A DNA stretch of 64,000 nucleotides, from contig JAVXUO010002415.1 of assembly GCA_033065855.1 (NCBI GenBank), forward strand, positions 62,001 through 126,000, in the 5' to 3' direction. Below the pieces are notes generated by a model, which saw only the letters and a list, made by a program, of their open reading frames with translations, was not told where the DNA came from and ran no database searches. Shown piece after piece: positions 1 through 11,579 of the stretch. The stretch comes from Escallonia rubra (lineage: Eukaryota > Streptophyta > Magnoliopsida > Escalloniales > Escalloniaceae). The position numbers and the translations under genes are program-made. The first letter of the stretch is position 1. Every line of letters begins with the position of its first letter.

Positions 1-5
1 TCAAG

Positions 6-1040
6 ATGTTCGTAAGCTATAAAGCCAAGCAAGATCATTGGCTTATTACCAGCCTGCAACTGGCACACAATCACCCGTTAGTAACCCCTTCTAAGGTGAG
101 TCAGATGCATCAACACAAGAAGATGGGTAAGGTCGCGAGGAGCCTCATTCACACAATGAGCGATGCGCGGCTAGGACCTACTGACATCTTGCTGAACAGG
201 CCGGGGGAATTCAAAATTTAAACTTTAACATGACAGACGTTCGTAACACGGTCCGAACCCATAGACGAGCCGCGTATGGCCTCAATGATGCTTAAGCCAC
301 AATGGGCCTATGGAAACGGATCCAGATGGAGGACGCGCAGTTAAGCTTCGGTTATAAACTTGACGACGAGCATCGAGTTAGCACAATTTTTTGGGTGGAC
401 GGTCGTTCGAGGCTTGCTTATAAGCATTTTGGGGATGTCGTGACTTTCGACACCACATACCGTACCAACAAGTACTCGATGCCGTTTGCCCCTTTCACGG
501 GGGTCAATCATCATTATCACTCCATCTTGTTCGGGTTCGCCTTGTTAAGGGACGAGAGCGAGAGTTCTTTTGAATGGTTGTTTAGGGCGTGGCTGGAAGC
601 CATGAACTTCAAAGCACCCAAAGTTATCATCACCGATCAAGATTTGGCAATGAAGAAGGCTATTGCCACCGTCTTCCCAGATACTCGACACAACTTGTGC
701 ACTTGGCACATAAGCAACAAATACCCCAAACGTTTGCATCACGTGTACGTAAAGTTTTCAGACTTTAAACAGGATTTTGACACGTGCGTTAGCAAGTCGT
801 TATCGATGGAGGAATTTGAGGAGAGGTGGGAAAAGCTTGTTGTGTATTACTCTTTGCAAGACCACGAGTGGCTCCAACACTTGTATGATCTCAAAGAGCA
901 ATGGATTAGCATTTACACGAGAAGGTATTTTTCTGCGGGCATGAAAACGACGGGTATGAATGAATCTATGAATGCCACGTTCGATAGTTATGTAGGTACA
1001 GCTACCAATTTGAATGCCACGTTTTATATATGTATGTTTT
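6..1040 (+). pseudogene. FAR1/FHY3-like MULE transposase remnant
   Basis: Decayed member of the FAR1/MULE transposase family (Mutator-like DNA transposases and the domesticated FAR1/FHY3 regulators). Positions 6-221 encode the end of the FAR1 zinc-binding DNA-binding domain (a W..L.HNHPL-type motif). Positions 302-1040, in another frame, encode a long MULE transposase stretch with IFWVDGRSR, FDTTYRTNK, GVNHH, ITDQD and CTWHI blocks and the GMNESMN block. Catalytic aspartates are visible in FDTTY and ITDQD. The two parts are in different frames, with stops at 219-221 and 293-295 between them, and similarity ends abruptly near 1040, before the SWIM region expected downstream. The upstream part is cut by the window edge. 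An undetected intron could explain part of the break, but a pseudogene fits better. Whether it was a transposon or a domesticated FRS gene cannot be decided. Confidence 0.85.
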
Positions 1041-1361
1041 TTGTTCATGCAAAAAATGCATACAATGTTAGAATATATACTCCTATGTATAATAGATATA
1101 TATACATATACGGAATCGAATTTTACAAACGCTTGCACCTGAACAAAAACATACATATATAAAACGCAATATTCATCACAACTATCGATTACAAACAAAA
1201 AAAGTATAGATTTTGTGAACTTATGTGATCGATTTAGGGTATTAAAGGTGTTCTTAAGACGGAATTGCGCCGATCTGCTTGCCAACGCCGCTGGGAAATT
1301 TTGTGAGTAGAAAGAGTGGAGAAGAGTGTCGTAGTTACTGTTTTCTGAATGTATATTGAAA
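1041..1361. other. Intergenic, nothing recognised
   Basis: AT-rich stretch (1041-1260) followed by mixed sequence with no recognisable gene. The coding similarity of the transposase stops at its left edge, so this may be the far side of an insertion breakpoint. Confidence 0.5.
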
Positions 1362-1705
1362 GTCCGCGATACAGTATCGCCGATGGCTATTACGTCCGCA
1401 ATACAGTACCGCGGATGGCTATTACGTCTGCGGTACAGTATCGCGGATAACTATTAGGTCCACTACACTGTATAGCGGACACTGTTGACGTGACAGATAA
1501 GGACAAGATAATCGTCATTGTCGAAAAGTCTTAACGGGACAGGTCCTGACAAGTGTCAGCCTAGGGGACGTCCGCTACACTGTATAGCGGACGTCTTTTT
1601 GCTGTCTCCCATCAGGACTTTAATGATGTCCGCTATACAGTGTAGCGGACAGGGGCGGAGGGGCAAAAAGGTAAAAAAGTCTGTCCGCTATACTGTATCG
1701 CGGAC
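1362..1705. repeat. Cluster of seven ~22-bp palindromes (GTCCGC...GCGGAC)
   Basis: Seven copies of an imperfect palindrome of the form GTCCGCtA-yACwGTr-TAGCGGAC start at 1362, 1394, 1426, 1458, 1570, 1628 and 1683. The first four are exactly 32 bp apart, with a ~10-bp spacer resembling TGGCTATTAC. The copy at 1570 extends to 11-bp perfect arms around a 7-nt centre (1566-1596 region). The copy at 1628-1650 has 8-bp perfect arms (GTCCGCTA/TAGCGGAC). The cluster lies just upstream of the TATA-rich promoter-like region of the first long LTR copy, so a dimeric-protein binding array is a reasonable guess. Function unknown. Confidence 0.85.
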
Positions 1706-1730
1706 TACTGATAGTTTTCGAAAGAGGCGC

Positions 1731-1782
1731 AATCTGGGCCGTCCAACTTTCAGGATGGACGGCTGGATCGCGCTAGCAAGAT
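1731..1782. repeat. Short dispersed motif AATCTGGrCCGTCCA, also at 48426
   Basis: A ~50-bp block reading AATCTGGGCCGTCCA then GGATGGACGGCTGGATCGCG contains an inverted repeat (CCGTCCA/TGGACGG). A diverged copy lies at 48426-48476. It is probably a fragment of a small dispersed element. Family not identified. Confidence 0.45.
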
Positions 1783-1817
1783 CTCCTATTTTGCTAACGC
1801 TCTCAACGTATCAGCTC

Positions 1818-1848
1818 CCTATATATATATATATACACACATAGATAT

Positions 1849-1880
<32 letters not shown>

Positions 1881-2042
1881 CAACTTATACTTTGAGAGAG
1901 CAGCCGTCTCCTCCATATTCTTCTTCTGGTACGTGACCTAGAAAGTAGGAGAGAATTTCACAAAGAGCACGGCTGCAAAGAAGGACTTTTAGGCGAACGG
2001 GATTGGTTTTCCGTGAAGACTCCTATAGATCTCTGTCTCTTA

Positions 2043-2081
<39 letters not shown>
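1818..2081. repeat. (TA)n/(AC)n microsatellites around an LTR promoter-like region
   Basis: TA dinucleotide runs at about 1820-1837, 1867-1880 and 2045-2080, with an AC run between the first two. The sequence between them (about 1893-2030) resembles the transcribed leader of other long LTR copies in the window (GAGCAGCCG, then a GAGA-rich stretch). Confidence 0.7.
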
Positions 2082-5009
2082 TTGGTTTATGGGCTGTGGG
2101 TTAGAGAGAGAGCAGTATGCGGAGTGTGGGTTTGGAACGGGAAAGACAGGTGTAGTGCAGATCTGTAATGTGCTATGTGGTTGTGGGTTGGTGATGGAAT
2201 GGGTTCAAGGCTACTGTGAGAGAGAGGGACAGCCGTGAATAGGCTGCATTGAAGAGGAAAGAGAGAGATGGTAGTGGGTTGAGGGGTAGGAGATGGGTCA
2301 GTGTGTGTTTTATGTGAGAGAAGGGCTGCAAGGTAGCTGTGTGGTGCGTGTGTTTGTGCGACTGTGGGGGGGGGGGGGGGGGGGTGTTTGTGCGTGATAT
2401 GGGTGTGAATAAAAAGGGGCAACTGTGTTTGTCTTTGTGTGTGTGTGTGTAAAGGGCGGGCAGTTGGTGAGTGGGCTTAATCGATGATGGCTGAGAGATT
2501 TTTGTGGGTCTAGAAAGGGAGAGATGAGATAAAAACAGGGTTGCCATAGCTGTGCTTGTGCTATGCGTGAAGGGGCAGCCATGGTAGCTGCCATAAGAGT
2601 GTGTGTGTGTGTCACGGGTTGGTGTGTGTTGTGTGCTGCGTGGGTGTGTTTATGTGTATATGTGTGCGTGTGTTGTGTGTTTATGTGTGTGTGGTGAGGC
2701 TGCCGAGAAGGCCGCTGTGTGGGTGTGTGAGTTACGTGCTTCTGTGTCAGTGTAGTGTGTGTTGTGAATGTATATATAGGTAGGTGAAGTGTAGTGGAGA
2801 GCATATGTTCGATCCTGTGTGAATGAGTGGGTATGTGGGTTTGCAAGGAAAAATAGAGAGAGAGACAGAGAGCAGCCATGGTGCTTGTGGGTAGAGAAGG
2901 ACTGCTGCCGTGAGGGTGACTATAGGTGAAGAGGGGCTGAAATGGTTGCAAATGAAGGTGATACGGGACTGTTGGGTGTAACCTGTGTATGTATATATCA
3001 GTGTGTGTGTCTGTGTCTGCGCGCATGATCAAGGGAATGCAAGTGGGTTTGTGAGGACGAATTGGAGAAGATTGAATTGATGTGTTTGCGTTTGTGTGTT
3101 CATGTGTGCTTGTAAGTGCTCTGTGTAGGTGTGTGTGCTAAGTGAATAAAGTGTAAGGGTAGTGGGTGGTCTGTGAGTGAGATAGAGGCTAAGTACAGTG
3201 AACAGGAAAAGAAGAGCGGAGCGGGTATTGAGTTAGTTTTAAGTACATCACGATGATTCGATAGTGTACAGTTATCGTTGGCATGTAAAATTCTATAGTA
3301 TAATACATTACGCTATATCAGAAATTGTGGCAAAATTTTATAATTTTCTGAAATCATATGTATTTTTAATATTTTTTATGATTTCAGATTTGTAAAATTT
3401 GTTTGGAGACCTTAAGCCCTGAAAATTTTCTGGGAAAAATTACAATAATGTCCTTATGGTATAAATAAGACTTGGTTTCAACTTGATGATTTTTGGAATT
3501 GATTTTCTAGGGTTTCTGTATCGCATTGGCTTTAGCAATTCTATTAATTTAAAAATAGTTTTAATGTCTTTTAACTTCTGATTTAAGTTTCTATAATTTT
3601 TATACATATTTTAAAGCTGTTACAACAATCGTGGGACTTTATTTTCAGCTAGAAGCAATTTTGGGAATTTATTGCATTTAAAGAAATTATTTTAATTCAA
3701 AAAAAATCATATTTTGACTTTTTATAAAGTTTTAAGCCATAAAAGTGTTTTATTATAATTTATTATTTGTTACGCATTAAGGAGTGTACATGATTTTTGG
3801 TTAGGTTGGCCGTGTGCGGAAACCGTTTTGAGTTGCGCGATTTTAGAGTGAGAGTGAGTACACTATGGGTAGTTGATATTTGGTTTATATTATTGTAGCA
3901 TAGATTATGTTCTAACATATGGATTGCCAATTTAGTTTATTCAGAGGTTAATTATTGATCGATGTTTGGTAGCATTGCTTAGCTTGGACCGAGGTAAGGG
4001 ATTTCTTCCGAACCATATTTCATTTCTCTGAATTCAAGTGTTTTATTATGACAGCTTTACAAACTTCATTGAGCTTTATGATTGATATGAAAATGTTTTC
4101 AATTGCCGTGAAACCCTAAGTTGAGCCTTATAGCGATCATTTGAAACTCTTTATTCTCATCCTGTTTTATTTAATTCAATCATTATAAAAATATTTGAAT
4201 TGTGTTTAAATTCCTTAAATATTTTCAAAGGCATTTATTGCTTCTCAATGTTGACATGAGTTCGTAAACGTGGAAATTATAAGGATGGTCTGTATTGTTG
4301 GAGTTACAAGGATGGTTGGATTAAACTAGTACATAAATGAACTAATCAGTGTACATATGCATATGTAAATCGTATCGAGCACTACCGGAGTGGCTTTGCT
4401 ATATTGTATTGCTCATGTTCAACGTTTCCTATTTTTGTTGTATTGCACCTGACGTGTTTTGAAATGAATATTGACTTAAGGGATTGACATCCCTATGCTT
4501 ATATTGAATTGTTGTGGTTTTATTGGAAAACCCTTTTAAAACTATCATTTGATTGTACATAGAAAATCGTTTGAATCGTTGTGTATCTCCGTTTTTAAAA
4601 GTTGTTATTTGGCTTAATTGTAAAATCGTCCGAATCGTTTTTGCTGTTTTAAGTCTTTGATCGACCTTACTGGACTCTCGAAAGTTCACTCCCCTTTGAC
4701 TTCTTTTCTGCAGATCTGATAGCCAGAATTAAGTTGTCCGAATAAGGATTAGAGCCGAGCGAGCAAACGAAAAGGAATTTTAGTTTTGGTCTTGATCTTA
4801 ATATTTTCCATTAGAACCCCTGAGTGGATGAATAGTACTAAACTTTTTTAAACTCAGATTCGGTATTTGATTAATAACAGTCAGTTGAGAGTATGATTTT
4901 ATTAACGGTTTGGTTGCTCTGATGACTGATCACTTGATTGTGAGGGTAATATTGTTTTAGTGTAGTGATTGAGCGAGTGTCTAACGTTCCGGATTACCAG
5001 GATGTTACA
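1890..5009 (+). mobile_element. Long-LTR family, copy 1 (solo LTR or fragment)
   Basis: Plus-strand copy of a ~3.4-kb LTR family found at least six times here. It has the same internal order as the complete copies: GAGCAGCC leader, a GT-rich stretch (2087-3200), an AT-rich body with the conserved block GATTTGTAAAATT..TTTGGAGaCcTT (3385-3415), then GCGACCTTACTG..CTCACTCCCCTTTGACTTC with an acceptor-like TTTTCTGCAG ending at 4713. It ends in CAGGATGTTACA at 5009. The left edge is uncertain because the expected TGTAACA start is not found. The upstream ~350 bp holds the palindrome cluster instead. Related ORFs (GT-repeat peptides) are spurious. By end motifs and size it is probably a gypsy-type (Tekay/Del-like) LTR, but no internal coding region is attached to prove that. 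Confidence 0.65.
2366..2384 (+). repeat. Homopolymer G tract (19 G)
   Basis: Uninterrupted run of G in the GT-rich part of LTR copy 1. The inverted copy next door has the matching C run at 5021-5041. Length may be unreliable in an assembly. Confidence 0.9.
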
Positions 5010-5020
5010 TGTTTCCCTTA

Positions 5021-5024
5021 CCCC

Positions 5025-5041
<17 letters not shown>
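5021..5041 (+). repeat. Homopolymer C tract (21 C) followed by (CA)n
   Basis: C run passing directly into CACACA repeats. It is the complement of the G tract of the other LTR copy, and is at or next to the junction between two copies. Confidence 0.9.
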
Positions 5042-5055
<14 letters not shown>

Positions 5056-5137
5056 ACACACTCACTCACGGGAAGCCATGGCTGCCCCCCCTTTTCTTCA
5101 CACACTTACACATATTTATAACACACAGATACACACA

Positions 5138-5167
<30 letters not shown>

Positions 5168-5168
<1 letters not shown>

Positions 5169-6310
5169 CATACATACACACACACACACACTGCACACAG
5201 GCATGCAAACCCACAAAAACAGCAAGCACACATCGCACACTAGCTGCTACTATAGCAGACCCATCTCACGCATCCTTGCTCTCCCTCTACATGACAGCAG
5301 CCATCACTCCATACAATACACACAACAACCCACACATACAATACACACACACCCACTGCCTCATGGCAGTGGCTTTTCTTGTCTAAAACACTCCCATTCC
5401 AGTCCATCTATACAAACGCATATATACGCTATACACACATTAACCCACACATTACAAACATTAAACCCACACACACACCTGCACACTTACACCTCCATGG
5501 CAGCCACATTTTCTCCCTTACCCCATACAACATTTTCATGTCACACTCTAGACACATAAAGACTGATTTTCAGCTTTCCCATCGCATACAAAGATTCCTC
5601 ACCTCTCTCTACACACACACTTATATACCTATTTCACCCCCGTCTCCCTAAAATGCAGCCCTTCACGGTTGCTCCATCACCTAGCTAATACACACACAGA
5701 TTTTACACACACTCGTATACATATTTATAACCCACATACACACCTAAATATATATATATATACACACACCCACTGCACACAGGCATGCAAACCGACACAC
5801 ACAGCAAGCACACATCGCACACTAGCTTTTACTACAGCAGACCCATCTTACGCATCCTTGCTCTCCCTCTCCAAGACAACCATCACTCCATGGCCTCACC
5901 AAACCCACAACAACCCACACATACAATACACACATACCCACTGCCTCACGGCAGTGGGTTTTCTTGTCTAAAACACTCCCATTCCAATCCATCTATTCAC
6001 ACGCATATATACGCTATACACACATTAAACCCACACACTACAAACATTAAACCCACACACTCACATACCTGCACACTCACACCTCCACGGCAGCCACCTT
6101 CTCTCCGTTACCCCATACAACATTTTCATGTCACACTCTAAACACATAAGGACTGATTTTCAGCCTTCCCGTTTCATACAAGGATTCCTCACCACTCTCT
6201 ACACACGCACTTATATACCTATTTCACCCCTGTTTCACGGCTATTTCTCTCCCTAAAATGCAGCCCTTCACGGTTGCTTCATCACCTAGCTAATACACAC
6301 ACAGATTTTA
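5168..6310. repeat. ~582-bp tandem duplication within the CA-rich LTR segment
   Basis: Two direct copies. The landmark CTGCACACAG occurs at 5191 and 5773 (offset 582) and CTAGCTAATA at 5681 and 6286 (offset 605, because the second copy carries about 20 extra bases). Shared phrases include GCATGCAAAC, TAGCAGACCCATC and CTGCCTCAyGGCAGTGG. ORFs running through it are low-complexity threonine/histidine-rich peptides and are not credible genes. Confidence 0.85.
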
Positions 6311-7338
6311 CACTTTGCTTAGCTTTCAGCAGGTTCTAATTAAGTGCAAACTACGAAGAGGTAAGCAAAGGTACTAAAGGTGAAAACTCTCATTACTTGG
6401 AGAATCTGTAACTAACCTCTAAACATCCCAAAGCAACAGGCACCAATGGCACCCTAAATAACCATATCATATCTTGCTTCCTGGCTATTCTGGTCTAATA
6501 AATCAAACCATCCTTTCGTCCCTTAACTCACCCAGACAGTTCACAGTCATAGCCACCATGGCTGTGACCTACCTAACACCCTGTTGCACTCACAGTATCT
6601 CTCCCTTGATCCCATAATCAATATAAAAAAAAAAAAAAAAACTAGGGAGGAAAGGCTACAAACGTTACCGAAAAGTTTCGCCAGAGAACTCTTCTTCATC
6701 TCATTCCTTTGTTCACGAGTACACCCACAACCTTCTTCCCACATACTTCTTCTCTTTCTCTCCTTTTCATTTCTCTCTTCTCTGTAAATGAAAAGCAATA
6801 CTCTCTCTCTCTCCGTAACTTTCCTTATCTGTCAGTAGCAGAAATACTCTTAAGGTAAGATTAAATTTCTCATAATTCTCCTCCTCGATTTCTTCTCTTT
6901 CCAAAATAAAAGAGTTGACACTATTATTATTATTTTAACCAAATCAGATTTCAATTATTTTATTATTTATTTAGTTATTACTAATCCTACTTCACTAAGG
7001 GTCGCTAAAAATTACCGATAGAATTTGGTCGTGCTAATTGTCGCTAAAGACGTAAATCGGTATCACATATATTGCATCCGTTATCTTATAATGTATGGGT
7101 TTCTAAAAAAATTCGCTAAGAATTATGATGTTTAATGTTTACCAATTTCTCGCTAAAAGTCTCCAAGAATATCCTTACGCTACTTATCACTAAAGACCTC
7201 AATCATTAACGCCTATCGGTAAATTTACAACTTATGCTTCCTAAAAATTTAGTCGCTAGAAGTTGCTCAAAAAATAAAATTTCGTTGCTAAATTTTTTTA
7301 TTTAACCCGTTAAAATATATTCAAAATCGGGGTGTTAC

Positions 7339-8984
7339 TGTAACCCCGTGATGGCTCGCGGGGTGGCCTCCAGCCACTTTTCTCGCCAATCTTCTTACAG
7401 TCGTGATGATACTTTTATTTTAGAATTTTTGAGAAATTTTCAGAATTTTCTAATTTTGGTTGAATCTTTTATATTTTACACAAGTTTGAAATTTCTAAAA
7501 TCTGTTTGAACTATTTAAACTAATTATTTAATTCTGAATTTTTTTGTATATTGTTTATATGATTCTAAAATGTTCCAGTTCAAATTTTAGAATTTGTAGA
7601 TGTGATTTGATATGGTTTCAGTATCGCCTTTTTGCTGGGCAAAATGAATTGTTTAATAATAGTTTTAATGATTTTCTTGACCCGATTTTAGTTTTCATAT
7701 TTTTCTAACATATTGTTAAGTTATTGAAAAACTTATGGGATTTTATTTTGACCTAGAAATATTAATGGCTACTTTTGGGCTTTTCTAGTTTTTAAGGAAA
7801 TTATTTTTAAAGAGAAACTATTTAAAAATTCAGATATTTAGTATTTTGGTACTGTTTTAGGCTATATAAGTAATTTATGAGATTTTATTGGGAATGTTGA
7901 GGTATGGTTAAGTGTTGGGATTGTTAGGGTTTCTAACTAGTTTGGCTGTCTATGTGAACCGTTATGGATTGGGTTATTCTGAGAATAGGAATGAGTACTG
8001 TGCAGGTGGTTAGTATTGATCGTACTATAATGTAGTTGAGATGGCGTTCTGATATCTGTGTTGCCCGAACTTAGGTTACTCCGAGGACTTTTGATTTTTG
8101 GTTGATCGAGTGATTATTTAGTTTCAGACTAAAGTAAGGATTTTCATCCGAACCAAATTTCTCATAATTGTTTATATGTTCTTCTAATTTGTTATATTCT
8201 TTTGTATTCTGTTATTTTGATTAAGCCGCATTGTTTGCCTTATAAACCTTTCATTGAGCCTTAAAAAATGTTTATTGAAACTCTTATCGGTGCTCATTAA
8301 TTATTGTCCATCGAGCATTGAATGGCATGTTGCATTATCGAATTGTTGTCATTCTGTTTAGTGACATGAGATTATGCATTGGTGTGTTTTGGCGGGAGTT
8401 GGTGTCTATTAGGTGTATTGGTGTGGGCTAGCCGGTGTATTAATGTAGGCTAGTACCTTGACGGAGTAGCTGGCATATTGGTGTGGGCTAGTACCTTGAC
8501 AGACTAGTCGGTGTATCTGTTATTTTTTACATCATATCTGAAAATCATATTGACATCTGATAATACTAGTTATGATTCTTTGAAACTCTCAAAAAATTAT
8601 CATTGAATTGCATCTATGAATTATTTCGTAATTTTTTCGTTTGAGCGACCTTACTGAACTCTCAAAAGCTAGTCTCCTTTGACTTCATTTTCGCAAGTGA
8701 TAAGCATCATTAAGTTGCCTTGCCTGAATAAGGATTAGAGGCAAGGAATTTGAAATTTAAGTTTAGTATTGATGGTTAGAACCTCTGTGTGGGTGAACAT
8801 TGTTATTTGAATTTTTTCTAGACTTAAATTTTATGTTTCATCGATGACAGTCTCCTGAGATTATGATCATTGGTTTAGTTGCCCTGATAATAGTCGTTCA
8901 TTAGGTTGTGTTTGAGGACATTATTGTCTTAAAGTAAATGGATTGAGATGAGTGTCTAACGTTCCAGATTTTCGGGATGTTATA
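7339..8984 (+). mobile_element. Long-LTR family, copy 2 (3' half with a different start)
   Basis: Starts TGTAACCCCGTG directly beside the inverted copy. The first ~70 bp is unlike other copies; from about 7410 it follows the AT-rich LTR body (conserved 8130-8180 GGATTTTCATCCGAACCAAATT, the TGTGGGCTAGTACCTTGAC minisatellite at 8400-8520, and GAGCGACCTTACTGAACTC at 8643). The acceptor-like site is altered (TTTTCGCAAG, 8687-8696). It ends TTTTCGGGATGTTATA at 8984. No matching target duplication was found. Confidence 0.6.
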
Positions 8985-9820
8985 GCCTTCATATAGTTCC
9001 CGCATACATTAAATTAACTTTAAAATATGGATTACATTTAAGATAATATTTGCATGCATTTAGATAAACTAACATGTTTAGTATATAGCTTTAAATCCTT
9101 TTAAAATTTTCAGGTTGTGAGAAGATAGGTACAACTCGTGTATAGCGATAATTAATGCTTGTTAAATATTTTTAGCGATTTATATTAGTAATGCTAAAAA
9201 AATGATGCTAAGAATAGTCGTCAAAAGTTTTAACAAAAATGCCACTAACAATGTCTAGCAATTATTAGTTATCCGTATCCGAGAGATTATATTTTTCTTC
9301 AGACAACTAAAATAGTAATAAAAATTTATCATTAACCTAATTCCATATATATGTGGTAAGTACAGTTTTAACATTTGTAGAATAAGTTTTTTATTAAAAG
9401 ATGTTTCCAAATATAAAGATAAGGACCCCATCTAAAATAATATTAGAAACTTTTAGTGATATTTTCATGTTTAATGTGATGGTGCGCCGCACAAAGAAGC
9501 TATCACTGAATTTTATTTTGTTTCTCACTTACTTATTATAACTTTATACATGAGCTCGTGAAGTTTAACAAATATCCTTTTATATTAGACTAATTATCTA
9601 TAGCTGGAGGGAAGGAGAGGCAGGGGGTGTTATATTAATTCAGAAAATACCCATTGCTAATAGTTATAAACAATTTGTCGTCAGAATTAAGCTCTATTAC
9701 TTATAATTAGTCTAAGATTTTTAATTATTTTTATTATTCATGTAAAGTTAACTAAATAGATAAAATAGTCTTTTTATTCATCTTTAGGACCTTATAAAAA
9801 AAAATATTTTGGACTATATT
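8985..9820. other. AT-rich spacer with dispersed AT-repeat family
   Basis: No gene is seen. Contains a copy of an AT-rich dispersed repeat (phrases like GGACCCCATCTAAAATAATATTAG and, at 9480-9535, a GTGCGCCGCACAAAGAAGCTATCACTGAATTTTATT block) also found near 24.9-25.06, 28.35 and 49.0 kb. The last five bases (9816-9820, ATATT) are the left target duplication of the next LTR. Confidence 0.6.
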
Positions 9821-9867
9821 TGTAATACTCCGAATCATAATATTTCCTAGTGGTTTAATTTATTTTT

Positions 9868-10100
9868 AAGCGAAGATTTGTATATGCGAGATTTAGCGTC
9901 GATTTTTATGAATGAAATTTTATCGGTAACCTTTAGCAACAAATTCTTATAAACCATAACTTAATTAATGATAGCTGTTATAAGTGATATCGATTTAGGT
10001 CTTCAGCGACGATTAGCGTTAATGATATTTTTAGAAACTTTTAGCGACGAATTTTCTTTTAGTTAACATTATTTTATTTAGCAACTTCTAGCGACGATTA
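9868..10100 (+). promoter_or_regulatory. Repeated TTTAGCGACGA-type motifs in the LTR U3 region
   Basis: Six versions of TTTAGCGACGA(A/T)T occur at 9868, 9892, 9931, 10001, 10041 and 10088, upstream of the TATA region. The same motif set, followed by ATGTAGCACCCGTTAAA, recurs upstream of the leader in the copies starting at 25216, 50407 and (minus) 47840 and 7338. Conserved arrays of this kind suggest transcription-factor sites in the LTR promoter; this is inference. Confidence 0.5.
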
Positions 10101-10534
10101 GTGTAGCAGTGTTATGTAGCACCGTTAAATTTTTTACTAGTACATTATTCTATCGTAAATAGTTATTTTGTGCTCTTTCGTAATAATAAAAAAAGTTTTC
10201 GGTACATTTTTAAATAACTAACGAAAGTTTAGAAGGGGTTTGGTAATTGTGCTTTTAGGGTTTTATATATATACCTGCATATACCATAGAGCAGCCGACC
10301 TTAAATTTCTAGGGTTGTTTTTCTGAAACATGGCTGGGAGAGGAAGAGAGATTTAGAGAGAGGAAAAATTTTCCGGTATGGCTTCTACGGTACCTTGTTT
10401 TATCTTTCTCCAACTACTTAATATTTTAGGTGTAAAGGGCTGAAAGATTTTGTGTACAGAAGGGATTTATGGGACCACAGTACGTGTTTGTGCGTATTGT
10501 TTGTGTTAAGAGTGGCTGTGAGAGGGAGGGGCTG

Positions 10535-11115
10535 CCGCTGGGTAGTGTGTAGGGGCAGATCCAGAAAGTCTAATCGCGGGGGCCAAAAAGTAAAAAATAA
10601 AATAAAAATTTAATGGCTAACATAAAAGAATTAAGGTTCGAGTTTACATAAAACATGACAAATCAGAAACATAATGTAATTAGCATCACTATATACAAAA
10701 TACCTGCTCTATTTGACTACTAATCATATAAATTTACTATTTAAAGTGATTTACTTAACTTGGTAAGATTAGTAAAAAGTATTAAACTTACATGAAAGAA
10801 TTTACTAATGTTATTACAATTGTATGAGTACAATAGTAACATATAAGTTAATATATGTATAAAGATTTAAACTAAAAAAAAAAACTAATCTTTACCTACT
10901 CATTTTTTTTGTTTGTTGTAATATGATGTTTTAGAATTTAGAAGAGTGAAGATCCAACAAGAAAATGAAAAGGACAAATATATGATGACTAAATATATGA
11001 TGACCGGTGGCACAAAGAGTAAACAACACAACAAAATAAAATCTTAATTAATTATTATAATGACATTTTTTTAATTTATTTAAATGTATTTATGCACTGT
11101 CTATCTATCAAAAAG
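10535..11115. other. Probable small insertion inside LTR copy 3
   Basis: The LTR pattern breaks at about 10545 (GGGGCAGATCCAGAAAGTC..GGGGGCC) and resumes near 11130. The GGGGCAGATCCAGA opening is reminiscent of hAT-like plant elements, and the interior is AT-rich and non-coding. I could not find matching terminal inverted repeats or a target duplication, so identity is uncertain. Confidence 0.3.
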
Positions 11116-11579
11116 AAAATTTCCCAAAAAATGGGGGTGCAGTTTTACAGGGTATAACTGTGTGTGATTGGTTGAGTTCATATGTGTGTATATGCGAGTT
11201 CATATGTGTGTATATGAGAAGGAGAGACGCTGAAGTCAGCCGTAAGTATAAGTGGGTGCGTGTGTGCGTGCGTGCGTGCGTGTGTGCGTGCATGCGTGTG
11301 TGTGAGTTGTGTGAAAACATGTGGGTTTGCACAATCTGTGAGGTGAGTGGGCAGTAATGTGTGCGTGTGAAGTGCTGGGCATGCGGTAGTGTGTGTTTGT
11401 GTATAAAGGATTGTGTAGGTGTATGACAAGAGATAGGAGAAGATGGAAGTGCATGTGTGGGTATTTGTATGTGAAATGGGTTTCAGAAAAGTGGGAGAGA
11501 AAGGGGCTAAGGGTATGTGCTCTGTGCATGAAAAAGGAAAAGGGGCAGAGAATACTAGCACTGTTGCGGTGTTGTGTGT

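Larger units (their letters stand above)
5010..7338 (-). mobile_element. Long-LTR family, inverted truncated copy
   Basis: Minus-strand copy read from 7338 downward. It starts GTAACACCCCGA, followed by a U3 with repeated TAGCGAC-type motifs, a GAGA-rich leader near 6600-6800, a donor-like CGGTAACG (GT at 6668-6667), then a GT-rich stretch (seen on plus as CA-rich, 5040-6340). The AT-rich body and 3' end are missing: it stops where copy 1 ends at 5009. Its start abuts the start of another copy at 7339, head to head. Confidence 0.6.

Noticed and set aside
1362..1480. CRISPR-like array (22-bp repeats, 32-bp period)
   Set aside because: Plant nuclear setting, spacers of only ~10 bp that are themselves similar, and no cas genes. 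It is a palindromic tandem repeat.
2310..3032. 240-codon His/Thr-rich minus ORF
   Set aside because: CA/GT microsatellite-derived; overlaps two other open frames.
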